Part shown: one piece after another, positions 44,038-53,161 of the stretch
Numbering within the stretch: the first letter of the stretch is position 1
Layout: the number at the start of each line of letters is the position of its first letter
Assembly: GCA_001443365.1 (NCBI GenBank)
Contig: LDXL01000006.1
Location: forward strand, 158,234 to 222,233
Source: Thaumarchaeota archaeon CSP1-1
Lineage (GTDB): Archaea > Thermoproteota > Nitrososphaeria > Nitrososphaerales > Nitrosopumilaceae
Length of the DNA stretch: 64,000 nt
Reading direction: 5' to 3'
Translations under genes and position numbers: made by a program
The notes under the pieces: model-generated
The model's input: the letters and a program-made list of their open reading frames with translations, nothing else
What the model was told of the DNA's origin: nothing
Database searches by the model: none

Positions 44038-46158
44038 TTATCTAGAACCTTTTACTTTTCCCCATTGAGACAACGCTGATGCAACGGCAACCCAAGTTCT
44101 AAGATCATCGTATACTGGAACACCCTTTTTCTCAATCAATGCAGAAATTTTTTCGGTATAGGGCCCTCCATTTCCTCCTACAAGAATTGGTTTCTTTTTC
44201 ATCTTAGAGAATTGTGCCAGATAATCAATGATTGTTTCTTCTAATGGATCATCTTGGAATACGAACCATGGCATAATGATGTCTACATTTGGATCATCCA
44301 TAAAACATTGTATTGTATACCTATAATCATCTGCATTTGCACCACCAGTTACATCGGCAGGATTTCCTTTACCAACTACATATGTTGGTGGAAAATGTTT
44401 TACCATTTTCTGTCGTGTTTTTTCTGTAACTTTTGCAAGTGAAAGTCCTAATCTTTCAAAATGATCAATTGCACCAATCATTGGACCTGCTCCGTTACTA
44501 CATGTCCCTACACGATTTCCTTTTGCGGCAGGTTGCCATGCAAGTCCCTTTGCAACACCCACAAGTTCTTGATAGCTGTCAACTGAAATAATGCCCGCTT
44601 GTTTGAATGCGCCCATAATTATGGCATTGGAACCACCTAGTGAACCTGTATGAGAAGCTGCCTGTTTTGCGCCAGCAGCAGATCTTCCACTTTTCCAAAT
44701 TAATATTGGTTTTTTCTTTTCTTTCATTACTCTTTTTGCGGTATTAACAAATTTTCTTCCATCACCAAAGCCCTCAACATATAAGGCAATTACTTTGGTT
44801 TGAGGATCATTTGCTAAATACCATATCATATCAGCCTCGTCTACATCTGATCTATTGCCATAGCTAATCATCTTTGATAGCCCAAATGAATCAGCGGATT
44901 CTAAGAAACTAATTCCCATTGTTCCACTTTGGGATAACAATGCAACAGGTCCAAGTTTTGCTCTAACCATTCTTTCTTGACCTTGAAAAGCGCAATCAAG
45001 GCGATTAGCAGCATTAAACATTCCAATACAGTTAGGACCAATGATTCTGATCTTATGTTTGAGAGCTAAACGTTTGACTTCAGCTTCATAATCTGCTCTT
45101 TCACCACCAAGCTCTTTGCCCCCACCAGAAACAATTACAACGTTGTGAACTCCCTTCTTAGCACAGTCTTTTAGAACAGGTGCCGTAATTGAGAGATCTA
45201 CACAAACAACAACCAAGTCAACTTTACCTGGAATTGCAGAAACAGATGGATAACATTTTAAATTAAAAATCTTTTTTTGTTTTGGATTTATTGGATATAC
45301 CTTCCCTTTGTAATCATAGTTTGCTAAACTATCCAAAACAGAATTGCCAATTTTGCCCGGGGTGGCTGAGGCACCAACTAGTGCTACGGATTTTGGAGTA
45401 AAAAATTGCTCCATATACTTTGGATCAGGTTTTACTTTGGAAATAGCATTTTTCTTATACTCTTTTCGAAGTAGTATTTTTGCATCAACTACATAGTAGG
45501 ATTGGGGATAAACTACTATTGGATTAAAATCAATGCTATCAAAATGACCTGCGTTGTCTACTCCTAATTTTCCAATGCCAACAAGAGCTTTTGCTATCAT
45601 GTTAATGTCAATGGGTTTGCTACCACGGAATCCTTTGAGAATTTCGGAGCCTTTAAGCTCATTTAACATAGATTTTGCATCCGATAAACTAATTGGCAAC
45701 ATTCTAAAAGCTACATCTTTGAAAATTTCGGTAAGCACTCCGCCAAGTCCTACCATAATTACAGGACCAAACTGAGGATCATTTTGCAGACCAACTATTA
45801 GCTCTACACCTTTTGGAACCATCTTTTCAAGTAAGATTCCTTTGACGTGAACTCCTTTCTTTTTAGAAAGACGTCCATACATGTCATTAAAGGTTTTTTT
45901 CACATCGTTTACGTTATCAATACCAACTTTTACTCCACCTACATCTGTTTTGTGAAGAATTTGTGGTGAAACTACTTTCATTACTAAAGGAAACCCAAGT
46001 TTTTTTGCAGCGCTTGCAGCTTCTTCAGATGATTTTACTAAAGCATAACCAGGTACTGTGATGTGATAATTTTTTAGAATTGATTTTGCGAGTTCTTCTG
46101 TAATAACTTTATGATCTGTTTTTATTGTTTGGTCAAAGATTTGAGAAACAGAGTTCAT
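44038..46158 (-). CDS. ADP-forming acyl-CoA synthetase, probable 3-hydroxypropionate-CoA ligase
   Basis: A 706-aa fused ADP-forming NDP-sugar/acyl-CoA synthetase. An ATP-grasp domain comes first ([20 protein letters not shown], about residues 55-75). It is followed by the CoA-binding domain ([18 protein letters not shown]) and ligase domain ([13 protein letters not shown]; phospho-His in [10 protein letters not shown]). Thaumarchaea use such ADP-forming enzymes, unlike AMP-forming ones in Crenarchaeota, to activate 3-hydroxypropionate and 4-hydroxybutyrate cheaply. The partner crotonyl-CoA hydratase downstream favours the 3-hydroxypropionate role; 4-hydroxybutyrate or acetate is an alternative. 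Confidence 0.85.
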   Translation of the reverse strand: MNSVSQIFDQTIKTDHKVITEELAKSILKNYHITVPGYALVKSSEEAASAAKKLGFPLVMKVVSPQILHKTDVGGVKVGIDNVNDVKKTFNDMYGRLSKKKGVHVKGILLEKMVPKGVELIVGLQNDPQFGPVIMVGLGGVLTEIFKDVAFRMLPISLSDAKSMLNELKGSEILKGFRGSKPIDINMIAKALVGIGKLGVDNAGHFDSIDFNPIVVYPQSYYVVDAKILLRKEYKKNAISKVKPDPKYMEQFFTPKSVALVGASATPGKIGNSVLDSLANYDYKGKVYPINPKQKKIFNLKCYPSVSAIPGKVDLVVVCVDLSITAPVLKDCAKKGVHNVVIVSGGGKELGGERADYEAEVKRLALKHKIRIIGPNCIGMFNAANRLDCAFQGQERMVRAKLGPVALLSQSGTMGISFLESADSFGLSKMISYGNRSDVDEADMIWYLANDPQTKVIALYVEGFGDGRKFVNTAKRVMKEKKKPILIWKSGRSAAGAKQAASHTGSLGGSNAIIMGAFKQAGIISVDSYQELVGVAKGLAWQPAAKGNRVGTCSNGAGPMIGAIDHFERLGLSLAKVTEKTRQKMVKHFPPTYVVGKGNPADVTGGANADDYRYTIQCFMDDPNVDIIMPWFVFQDDPLEETIIDYLAQFSKMKKKPILVGGNGGPYTEKISALIEKKGVPVYDDLRTWVAVASALSQWGKVKGSR

Positions 46159-46199
46159 AATTAGATCGAAGAAAATCTAATTCATATATTAAACTTTGT

Positions 46200-46883
46200 T
46201 CAAAGATGGAATGTTGATTTGAAATTTTTATAAAAAATCTTCATATTGTTTTGAACTATTGGGATTTTTTCATCTATCTCGTGACGAATATTATTAGGAT
46301 TAATGTATGATATCTCTTTGAGTTCTTTTTGTGCCTTGTCTAACCATAATTTAACAATGGTTTTATCTACTTCTAAATGAAATTGGACTCCAACTGCGCT
46401 CTCTAATTGAAATGCTTGGTTTTCATAATTTTGTGAGTGAGCAATTCTGATTGAATTATCTGGAAGACTAAATGTATCACCATGCCAATGGAAGACTGTC
46501 ATGGGGCTTTTTATTCCAGAAAATAAGCTTGATTTGTTATCAAGGATCAAGTCATTATAGAATCCAATTTCTTTTTTATGTCCAGTAAACACCTTGGCGC
46601 CAAAAGCTTTTGCTATTAACTGAGAACCAAGACAAATTCCTAAAACAGGAATCTTATTTTGTACAAAATTTCTAATTAACTTCTGTTCGTTTAATAAATA
46701 AGAGGCATTATCATTTGCACTTTCAGGAGCACCTAATACAATGAGTAAAGGAAAATCATCTGTTGGAATTTTTTCTTGTTTAGCATAAACAGTTCGTAGC
46801 CTAAATCCATCAGATTCCAATAGATTGCCCAAAGTTCCAATGCCTTCAGTTTTTGAATTTTGTATTACTAAAATATCTGTCAT
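46200..46883 (-). CDS. Class I glutamine amidotransferase-like protein
   Basis: A 227-aa GATase. The catalytic triad is visible: Cys in LGICLGSQLIAKAFG (about residue 84), and His and Glu in VQFHLEVDKT. It opens ILVIQNSKTEGIGTLGNLL. It resembles stand-alone GMP-synthase-type amidotransferase domains that release ammonia from glutamine or cut gamma-glutamyl bonds. No synthetase partner is adjacent. The acceptor is unknown; it lies 41 bp after the acyl-CoA synthetase on the same strand as that gene's upstream neighbour. Confidence 0.78.
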   Translation of the reverse strand: MTDILVIQNSKTEGIGTLGNLLESDGFRLRTVYAKQEKIPTDDFPLLIVLGAPESANDNASYLLNEQKLIRNFVQNKIPVLGICLGSQLIAKAFGAKVFTGHKKEIGFYNDLILDNKSSLFSGIKSPMTVFHWHGDTFSLPDNSIRIAHSQNYENQAFQLESAVGVQFHLEVDKTIVKLWLDKAQKELKEISYINPNNIRHEIDEKIPIVQNNMKIFYKNFKSTFHL

Positions 46884-46933
46884 TTTCTTAATTTTCTAAA
46901 AACTTCTTAATATGTCAAAGTGTTAGTAATATT

Positions 46934-47308
46934 ATGATGGTTTCAGAACAAGAAATTCAAGATCTCAAAAATTTCATAGTTTTACTCAATTCAAAATCAG
47001 ATAGTGTTGTAATTGTAGAGGGAAAACGTGATTCTGAGGCATTAAAGAAGCTTGGATTTTCAGGAAGAGTACTAGAATTTCACAAGTTTCGTGGATTGAG
47101 GAAATTTGTAGACTTGGTTTCAGAGTACAATAGTTTGATAATTCTTTTAGACAGAGATCGAAAGGGAAGATATCTTACTACAAAAATTGTTGAACAATTA
47201 GAACGTAGAGTAAAAATTGATCTTTCATTTAAGAGAAAACTAGTATCGATAACAAAAGGTAAAATACGTTTTATTGAAGAACTTGGTTGTTACAAATCTT
47301 TTTTGTAA
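46934..47308 (+). CDS. Small Toprim-domain protein
   Basis: A 124-aa protein made almost only of a Toprim fold. The acidic start is VVIVEGKRDSEALKKLGF (about residues 25-42), and the DxD-type motif is IILLDRDRKGRYL (about 68-80). Toprim proteins of this size include RNase M5-like and small primase-like proteins that act on nucleic acids with Mg. It has two start options, ATG 46934 and ATG 46937. It is divergent from the amidotransferase gene and convergent with gdhA. The substrate is unknown. Confidence 0.75.
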   Translation: MMVSEQEIQDLKNFIVLLNSKSDSVVIVEGKRDSEALKKLGFSGRVLEFHKFRGLRKFVDLVSEYNSLIILLDRDRKGRYLTTKIVEQLERRVKIDLSFKRKLVSITKGKIRFIEELGCYKSFL

Positions 47309-47319
47309 TAAAATAAATT

Positions 47320-48591
47320 CTAAGGCCAAAGGCCTCTTTGATTGAATGCTTCAACCACACGACTTACAGCCAACACCATTGCTGCTCGACGCATGTCAAC
47401 TTGGTGTTTCTTTGAAAGTGCGTATGTATCTCTAAAACCTCGAGTTATGTGGTCTTCCATTTTCTTTGCTACCTCGTTAAATGTCCAATAGTATCCCATG
47501 TTATTTTGTACCCATTCAAGATACGATATACATACTCCACCAGAGTTTGCCAAAATATCAGGAATTACGATTATCTTCTTCTTGTAGATAATAGGATCTG
47601 CTTCAGGTAACGTTGGACCATTTGCAGCTTCAGCAATAATTTTACATTTTAAATTATTTGCAATCTTTGCATTAATTTGGTTTTCAAGTGCTGCTGGAAC
47701 TAGAATATCACATTTTGTAGTGAGTAATTCTTCAGTAGAGATTTTCTTACTACCAGGATACCCCACCACAGAGCCCTTCTTTTGCTTGTATTCTAGTAGA
47801 TTGTTAGTTTTAATGCCATTTGGATTAATTATAGAGCCCTTTGAATCACTTGCAGCTATTACTTTTGCGCCCATCTTCTCAAGATACTCACCAGTAAACG
47901 TTGCAGCGTTTCCAAAACCCTGCAGGACTACTTTTGCGCCTTTTAGTTTGAGTTTCACTACCTTTGCTGCTTCTCTGACACAGTATGCAGCACCAAGCCC
48001 GGTTGCTACGTTTCTAGCTAGTGAACCACCCACTGAAATTGGTTTTCCTGTAATTATTCCTGGTTGATTCGTAACACCATGCAATTTTTCATAAGTATCC
48101 ATAATCTGTGTCATTTCTCTACCAGTTGTGTAAACATCAGGAGCTGGAATATCCTTTTGCGGTCCTATAATTTCAGAAATAGTAAATGCAAATCTTCTTG
48201 TGATTCTTTCTAGCTCACCATCACTGATTTTTTCTGTCTTTGCATTAAGATAGATTCCTCCCTTACCACCACCCATTGGAATATCTACTACAGCACATTT
48301 CCATGTCATCCAAGCTGACAGTGCCATTACTTCTCTTTCCATATACTCAACTCCACCTTCTGGGTTAAAGTAACGGATTCCTCCTTTGTATGGTCCTCTG
48401 TCATTGTTATGTTGACTTCTAAAACCAGTGAAAACTCTAATTTTTCCGTTATCCATTTTTACTGGAATTTTTACTCGAATTATTTTATTTGGCATGGCCA
48501 AATAGTCACGAGTACCTTGATCGATTTTTAAAATTTTACACGCATCATCAAGTTGTTTTGTTGCGTTTACAAACGGATCATTTTTGATCAA
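47320..48591 (-). CDS. gdhA: Glutamate dehydrogenase
   Basis: A 423-aa dehydrogenase. The substrate domain has MTWKCAVVDIPMGGGKGGI with the catalytic Lys, and APDVYTTGREM with the Asp. The NAD(P) domain has VVLQGFGNAATFTGEYL. It interconverts 2-oxoglutarate and ammonia with glutamate, here probably the main nitrogen assimilation route beside glutamine synthetase. ATG 48591 is preceded by a TATA-like element at 48615-48625. It is convergent with the small Toprim gene. Confidence 0.96.
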   Translation of the reverse strand: MIKNDPFVNATKQLDDACKILKIDQGTRDYLAMPNKIIRVKIPVKMDNGKIRVFTGFRSQHNNDRGPYKGGIRYFNPEGGVEYMEREVMALSAWMTWKCAVVDIPMGGGKGGIYLNAKTEKISDGELERITRRFAFTISEIIGPQKDIPAPDVYTTGREMTQIMDTYEKLHGVTNQPGIITGKPISVGGSLARNVATGLGAAYCVREAAKVVKLKLKGAKVVLQGFGNAATFTGEYLEKMGAKVIAASDSKGSIINPNGIKTNNLLEYKQKKGSVVGYPGSKKISTEELLTTKCDILVPAALENQINAKIANNLKCKIIAEAANGPTLPEADPIIYKKKIIVIPDILANSGGVCISYLEWVQNNMGYYWTFNEVAKKMEDHITRGFRDTYALSKKHQVDMRRAAMVLAVSRVVEAFNQRGLWP

Positions 48592-48614
48592 GTTAATCGA
48601 AATTAGGATCCTCA

Positions 48615-48625
48615 GATTATATTTA
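48615..48625 (-). promoter_or_regulatory. TATA box of gdhA
   Basis: The minus strand reads TAAATATAATC, centred about 29 nt before the gdhA ATG, implying a leader of only a few nucleotides. Confidence 0.45.
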
Positions 48626-48726
48626 AGTTTGGCTAGATTTCTCTAGAGGGTTTTCATTACCCGCGAATTCCCAAATCGTCACATACAAATTTTAAATCTT
48701 TTATCCCATATCCCTATTCTATAGCA

Positions 48727-49614
48727 TTGAAAATTCTAATTACAGGTGCATCTGGATTCATAGGATCTAGGTTAGCAACTAAGCTTACTGAAAAGGGTCA
48801 TTCAGTGATTGGTCTAGTACACAATAACAAAATCAAAAATCCAGCAATAGAAACAATTTCAGTAGATTTGACAAATGCGAATTTTACTATACCAAATGAA
48901 AAATTTGATGTTGTTTTTCATTTAGCAGCGGCTACACCAATGGAAAAAAATAAGAAAACCATTAAGAAAGTAAATTTTGATGGCACAGTAAATCTTTTCA
49001 ATCAAATAAAAGATAAAACTAATTTTTTAGTTTATGTTTCTGGACTAGGAGTCTTTGGAGATCCAGGAAATATAGTAATTGATGAAAAAACTCCTCTGAA
49101 TCCTCATACAGATTATACGAAGATAAGATTGGAAGCTCAGCAATACTTGGAAACTAAATGCAAAAATAATTCCATTCATCTATCAGTAGTATATCTTGGT
49201 GAAGTGTATGGGAACGGGGGATGGTTTACCTCACAGATAGTCAATAGATTGAAAAAGGAAAGTTTTAGGATGCCTAAATCAGGTGAATACTATAGATGCC
49301 TTGTACATGTAGACGATGTAGTGAATTCCTTGATTGCAATAGCTGAGAATAAAGTGCATGATGAATCGTTTATAATTACAGATTCAAATCCAGTTTTGTT
49401 CAAAGATTTCATTAATTTTACCAGCGACAAACTTGGAGTAAAACATCCAGGAAGCATTCCAACATTTTTAGCAAATACTGTTCTTGGAGGAGATTTTGTC
49501 AAGCTACTCACAACATCGCTTAAGACATCAAATAAAAAAATTTTAAAATTATATGGTTTTCAATACCCTTCATACAAGGAAGGAATCGAATCAGTTATTT
49601 CAGAAATTAAATAA
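48727..49614 (+). CDS. NAD-dependent epimerase/dehydratase (extended SDR)
   Basis: A 295-aa protein starting at TTG 48727. The Rossmann motif is ITGASGFIGSRLATKL (GxxGxxG, residues 6-12), and HLAAATPM is the typical beta-4 segment. The likely catalytic Tyr lies in TDYTKIRLEAQQYL, giving YxxxR instead of the classical YxxxK. It may act on nucleotide sugars for S-layer glycans, or on other diols. A neighbouring winged-helix regulator converges on it. Substrate unknown. Confidence 0.82.
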   Translation: MKILITGASGFIGSRLATKLTEKGHSVIGLVHNNKIKNPAIETISVDLTNANFTIPNEKFDVVFHLAAATPMEKNKKTIKKVNFDGTVNLFNQIKDKTNFLVYVSGLGVFGDPGNIVIDEKTPLNPHTDYTKIRLEAQQYLETKCKNNSIHLSVVYLGEVYGNGGWFTSQIVNRLKKESFRMPKSGEYYRCLVHVDDVVNSLIAIAENKVHDESFIITDSNPVLFKDFINFTSDKLGVKHPGSIPTFLANTVLGGDFVKLLTTSLKTSNKKILKLYGFQYPSYKEGIESVISEIK

Positions 49615-49619
49615 AAAAT

Positions 49620-50006
49620 TTAATAGTATACCTTTTTAGAATTCATATTTCGTTCTAATTTTTCGATTACTTCACCAAGAGCAGTGATGTTAACCTCTAG
49701 GAAATTTGAAAGATAGAAAATCGCTCCATATTTTTCTCCAACTTTTGTAACTAGGTTATTTTTTTCTAAAATTTTCATGTGATGTTGAATTGCTTTGTAA
49801 TCCAGTCCTAGCTCTTTTGATAATTGGTTTGTGTTAAATGGCCTTGCTTCTAAATTTATAATGATTTTTAGTCTGGTATATCCACCCTTTGTTCCAGTAA
49901 ACAAATACAGTAACAATTTTCTAGTGGCACGATCTGGCTTTCGATTTACTGATTCTGATTTAGAATTTATCAGAGATTTGAATTCTAATAGTTGAGTTTC
50001 CATCAT
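49620..50006 (-). CDS. Winged-helix transcriptional regulator (ArsR-like)
   Basis: A 128-aa protein from ATG 50006. The recognition region is FNTNQLSKELGLDYKAIQHHMKILEKNNLVTK, listed here in parts: LSKELGLDYKAIQHHMKIL is the helix-turn-helix, followed by a wing with KVGEKYGAIFYLS. A longer frame from 50048 would start within a TATA-like element (minus strand TATAATTA near 50030), so the ATG at 50006, about 26 nt after it, is preferred as a leaderless start. Members of this family often act as local repressors; the target is unknown. Confidence 0.77.
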   Translation of the reverse strand: MMETQLLEFKSLINSKSESVNRKPDRATRKLLLYLFTGTKGGYTRLKIIINLEARPFNTNQLSKELGLDYKAIQHHMKILEKNNLVTKVGEKYGAIFYLSNFLEVNITALGEVIEKLERNMNSKKVYY

Positions 50007-50148
50007 ATCTGAACTTACCACATAATTATAGAAATGTATTAAAACCATATTTCCAATTCTATTCCAAATTCATTACAAATTGATATCAGAAATTGGATTT
50101 TCAATAACTAACCCTTAAATTGAATATCGGAGAACTCGTCTTGAATTG

Positions 50149-50871
50149 ATGGCATCACGAGGCTACGATATGACGCCTACTATGTATTCTCCAGATGGAA
50201 GAATATACCAAGTAGAGTACGCAATTGAGACAGTAAAACGTGGGACTCTTGCGATCGGGATAAAATGCAAAGATGGTGTGATAATTGCAGTAGAGGAAAA
50301 TCCTCGTGCACTGCAGGTTTCAAGTATTACTCAGAAGATTTTTCAAGTCGATAAACACATAGGAGTAGCTGCAGCTGGCTATATTCCAGATGCCAGAGTT
50401 CAAGTCGATAATGCTCGATTCTTCTCACAGAGTAACAAATTAACCTATGACGAACCTGTTGAGGTTGAAACAGTTGCAAAACATCTTGCAGATCAGTGTC
50501 ATCAATTTACCCAATATTCTGGTGTCAGACCATATGGAGTTGCTTTGATTATAGCTGGTGTAGATCAAAAAGGAGGTTCAATCTATGTAACTGATCCTAG
50601 TGGAACCTATGTATCATATGCAGCAGTAGCTATTGGGGCAAGCTCTGAAGAGGTTACTGAATTTTTGGAAAAACACTACAAACCAGAAATGACTTTGGAA
50701 GATGGGGCAGCACTAGCTACCGCAGCAATTAATCTAAAAAGTGAAAAGAAGGATGGTGCAAAACACGTCAAAATGTCTTGGATTAAACTCGATAAACAAA
50801 TACTTGAAAAAGTTTCCGAAAGCGAAATTGAAAAATTTGCAAAAAATGCTAGCCAAAAATTCGCAAAGTAA
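50149..50871 (+). CDS. psmA: Proteasome subunit alpha
   Basis: A 240-aa alpha subunit. The hallmark N-terminus is YDMTPTMYSPDGRIYQVEYA, which forms the gate and H0 helix, and GVRPYGVALIIAGVD follows in the core. It lacks the catalytic Thr of beta subunits, as expected. Seven copies form the outer ring of the 20S proteasome and bind the AAA ATPase. ATG 50149 is preferred over TTG 50146 directly before it. No beta subunit gene lies in this window. Confidence 0.96.
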   Translation: MASRGYDMTPTMYSPDGRIYQVEYAIETVKRGTLAIGIKCKDGVIIAVEENPRALQVSSITQKIFQVDKHIGVAAAGYIPDARVQVDNARFFSQSNKLTYDEPVEVETVAKHLADQCHQFTQYSGVRPYGVALIIAGVDQKGGSIYVTDPSGTYVSYAAVAIGASSEEVTEFLEKHYKPEMTLEDGAALATAAINLKSEKKDGAKHVKMSWIKLDKQILEKVSESEIEKFAKNASQKFAK

Positions 50872-50925
50872 ATTCTTCTGTGTAAACTACCATCAAATAT
50901 AATATACTGCAATTCAAGTTTTCTT

Positions 50926-51615
50926 GTGGGCTTAGGAAGTTACTGGGGAGAGGTTTTAGATGTTTTACGTGACATTATTCCAGTTTATGATAAGGTAAAT
51001 TCATACATCTCTTTGGGAAAAGATAAAGCTCATCGTATTAGAGGAATTAAAGGTAGAGTAAAAAGCGGAGATTTAGTTCTTGATGCAGGTTCAGGTTTTG
51101 GCAATATGTCAAAGACGGCCATGGATGTTTCAGGTGGTAAAATACACATTACACTTTATGATCCGCTTGTACCTATGTTACAACAAACAAGTAAATTTTT
51201 TGATGAGAAGCCAAACTTGACATCGGGGGTTTTTGAACATATTCCATTTCAAAATGATGAGTTTGATGCAGTGTTGTGTGGGTATTCACTTCGTGATGCC
51301 ATAAACCTTAGAATTGCAATATCAGAAATTCATCGAGTTTTAAAAAAAGGGGGTAGATTCGTAATTGTCGATTTAGGAAAACCAGATGAGGCAATAATTA
51401 GATTGGGAGTTTCATTTTATCTTAGAGCAATTGTACCAATAATTGCTCTAATTGCTGGAGGAAGACTAGGATTAAAGTTTGCAACACTTTATGGAACTTA
51501 CAAGCGTTGGCCTCAAAACAAAAAACTAGAGTCATTGTTACTTGAGAAATTTTCCAGAGTAGAATTTGAGAAGGATCTAATGGGTGGCGCAATTATGGTA
51601 GCTGCCTACAAGTGA
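50926..51615 (+). CDS. SAM-dependent methyltransferase (UbiE/COQ5-like)
   Basis: A 229-aa class I methyltransferase starting at GTG 50926. Motif I is LVLDAGSGFGNMS (about residues 48-60), motif II is near FDAVLCGYSLRD, and motif III is LKKGGRFVIVDLGKP. The YDKVNSYISLGKD start matches UbiE/MenG enzymes that methylate quinones; Thaumarchaea use menaquinones in respiration, so that role is plausible. It is followed after 1 bp by an MFS transporter gene, so the two are probably co-transcribed. Confidence 0.8.
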   Translation: MGLGSYWGEVLDVLRDIIPVYDKVNSYISLGKDKAHRIRGIKGRVKSGDLVLDAGSGFGNMSKTAMDVSGGKIHITLYDPLVPMLQQTSKFFDEKPNLTSGVFEHIPFQNDEFDAVLCGYSLRDAINLRIAISEIHRVLKKGGRFVIVDLGKPDEAIIRLGVSFYLRAIVPIIALIAGGRLGLKFATLYGTYKRWPQNKKLESLLLEKFSRVEFEKDLMGGAIMVAAYK

Positions 51616-51616
51616 C

Positions 51617-52774
51617 ATGAAACTACCTATTCTTCTTGTTTATCTTACTGCGCTAATTGTAGGACTCTCCTATGGAATGCACAATCCAATAGTTCCTGTT
51701 TTCTCAAAAGAGATTATAGGCGCATCCTATTTTGAATTGGGAATTATTGGCCTTACAAATTTTCTTCCATACATGTTTATTCCACTTTTTGTCGGCATTT
51801 TACTTGACAAATTTAACAATGGTTTACTATTATCTGCAGGAATTGCATTAAACACAGCATCTATCTATTTACTTTCGATATCACAGTCAGTTCCAGAAAT
51901 TGCATTTTTTAGAGCACTTACAGGTATGGCTCATGCGTTTTTTTGGCCTCCATGTGAAAGAATTATTTCGCAAGTTGAAGATCCAGAGAATCGAGTAAAG
52001 TCAATTGCAAGATTTATGGGATTTTTTGTAGGAGGACTAATGATTGGTCCTCTAATTGGTACCTTTTTGCTTGAAAACCTGGATGTAACTTATAGAATTT
52101 TGTTTCAATACTCCACATATGCAATTGCAATTGCAATTATCACAAGTTTGTTACTCTCAAAATATGGAAAAACTACGCAACACAGTACAATCGCCTTTGG
52201 CTCAATAAAGCAGATGACAAAATTTCCTGTAATTGTAATAATGTTGATATTTTGCAGTACTGCATTTGGAACTTTTCTAACCATATATCCTGCTTTTATG
52301 AATGATAGATCAATTTCAGAATCTAACATAGAACTGCTGTTTTTTATCTTTGGAATATCAAGACTAGCTACACTGGCATTTGTTGGTCCGCTACAAAGAA
52401 GGACGTTTCATAGTTTGATTGCAACTATACTTTCTATAGCAGCTGGAATGTTGGTTGTATTTTACTCGTTTACCTTTGAGATGTTTACTATAGCTATGTT
52501 GATCATGGGTTTTGGTTTTACAATCTATTTCCCATTAACCTTTGAGATAATAATGCGAAAATCACAGAAGAAATTTTCTGGGGGGTTAATTGGGGCATAT
52601 GAGGCAACATTTGGAATTGGGTGGGCTGCAGGACCATTATTTGCAGGAATTGTAGCAGAGGCCTTTGGAAAAGATACACCATATCTTGGTTTTTTTGTAA
52701 TTGGAATAATTGTGACTTTGATATTAGTTCTAAACAGGAAAAAATTACAGATTCAGTGGAATCAAAATCTTTAA
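51617..52774 (+). CDS. Major facilitator superfamily transporter
   Basis: A 385-aa integral membrane protein with 11-12 helices. The first helix begins ILLVYLTALIVGLSYGM, and the loop between helices 2 and 3 has GILLDKFNNG, a weak form of the MFS motif. Its start is 1 bp after the methyltransferase stop. The fold resembles drug or metabolite exporters; substrate unknown. It is not closely similar to the MFS protein at 24813-25913. Confidence 0.8.
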   Translation: MKLPILLVYLTALIVGLSYGMHNPIVPVFSKEIIGASYFELGIIGLTNFLPYMFIPLFVGILLDKFNNGLLLSAGIALNTASIYLLSISQSVPEIAFFRALTGMAHAFFWPPCERIISQVEDPENRVKSIARFMGFFVGGLMIGPLIGTFLLENLDVTYRILFQYSTYAIAIAIITSLLLSKYGKTTQHSTIAFGSIKQMTKFPVIVIMLIFCSTAFGTFLTIYPAFMNDRSISESNIELLFFIFGISRLATLAFVGPLQRRTFHSLIATILSIAAGMLVVFYSFTFEMFTIAMLIMGFGFTIYFPLTFEIIMRKSQKKFSGGLIGAYEATFGIGWAAGPLFAGIVAEAFGKDTPYLGFFVIGIIVTLILVLNRKKLQIQWNQNL

Positions 52775-52822
52775 TTTTAGAATTAGTCTAGATACTTTGT
52801 GTTAGATTATTGGCTCAACATT

Positions 52823-53161
52823 ATGGGCAGCGAGTGGATAATCATCATATTTGTTGCACTCATAGTTCTTTTAGGAACCAATAGGCTTCCAGAGGTTACA
52901 AAAAAATTAGGTAAAGTAGTAGGAGAATACAGCAAAGCAAAAAATGATATACAAAAACAATTCAAAGATTTTTCAAATTCCAATCTAAATGTATTAGGTC
53001 CTGTTCAAAATGAAAGAGAAAAGCTAGATACTATTGCAAAAACTATTGGAATCGACTCTACAAATAAATCCGATGAGGAACTACGAGAATTGATTTCTGA
53101 AAAGATTGGAAAACAGAATCATGAAACAAGCCCTAAAAATAATTCTAAAAGTTTGAATTAA
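52823..53161 (+). CDS. tatA: TatA/TatB-like twin-arginine translocase subunit
   Basis: A 112-aa protein from ATG 52823: a short outside start MGSEW, one membrane helix (IIIIFVALIVLLG), the hinge with NRLPEVTKKLGKV (the F/GxxKLPE-type turn), and a long charged amphipathic helix. These are the defining features of TatA/B, which form the pore for folded proteins carrying a twin-Arg signal. GTG 52799 is an alternative start adding eight residues. tatC is not in the window. Thaumarchaeal exported copper proteins could be its cargo. Confidence 0.83.
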   Translation: MGSEWIIIIFVALIVLLGTNRLPEVTKKLGKVVGEYSKAKNDIQKQFKDFSNSNLNVLGPVQNEREKLDTIAKTIGIDSTNKSDEELRELISEKIGKQNHETSPKNNSKSLN

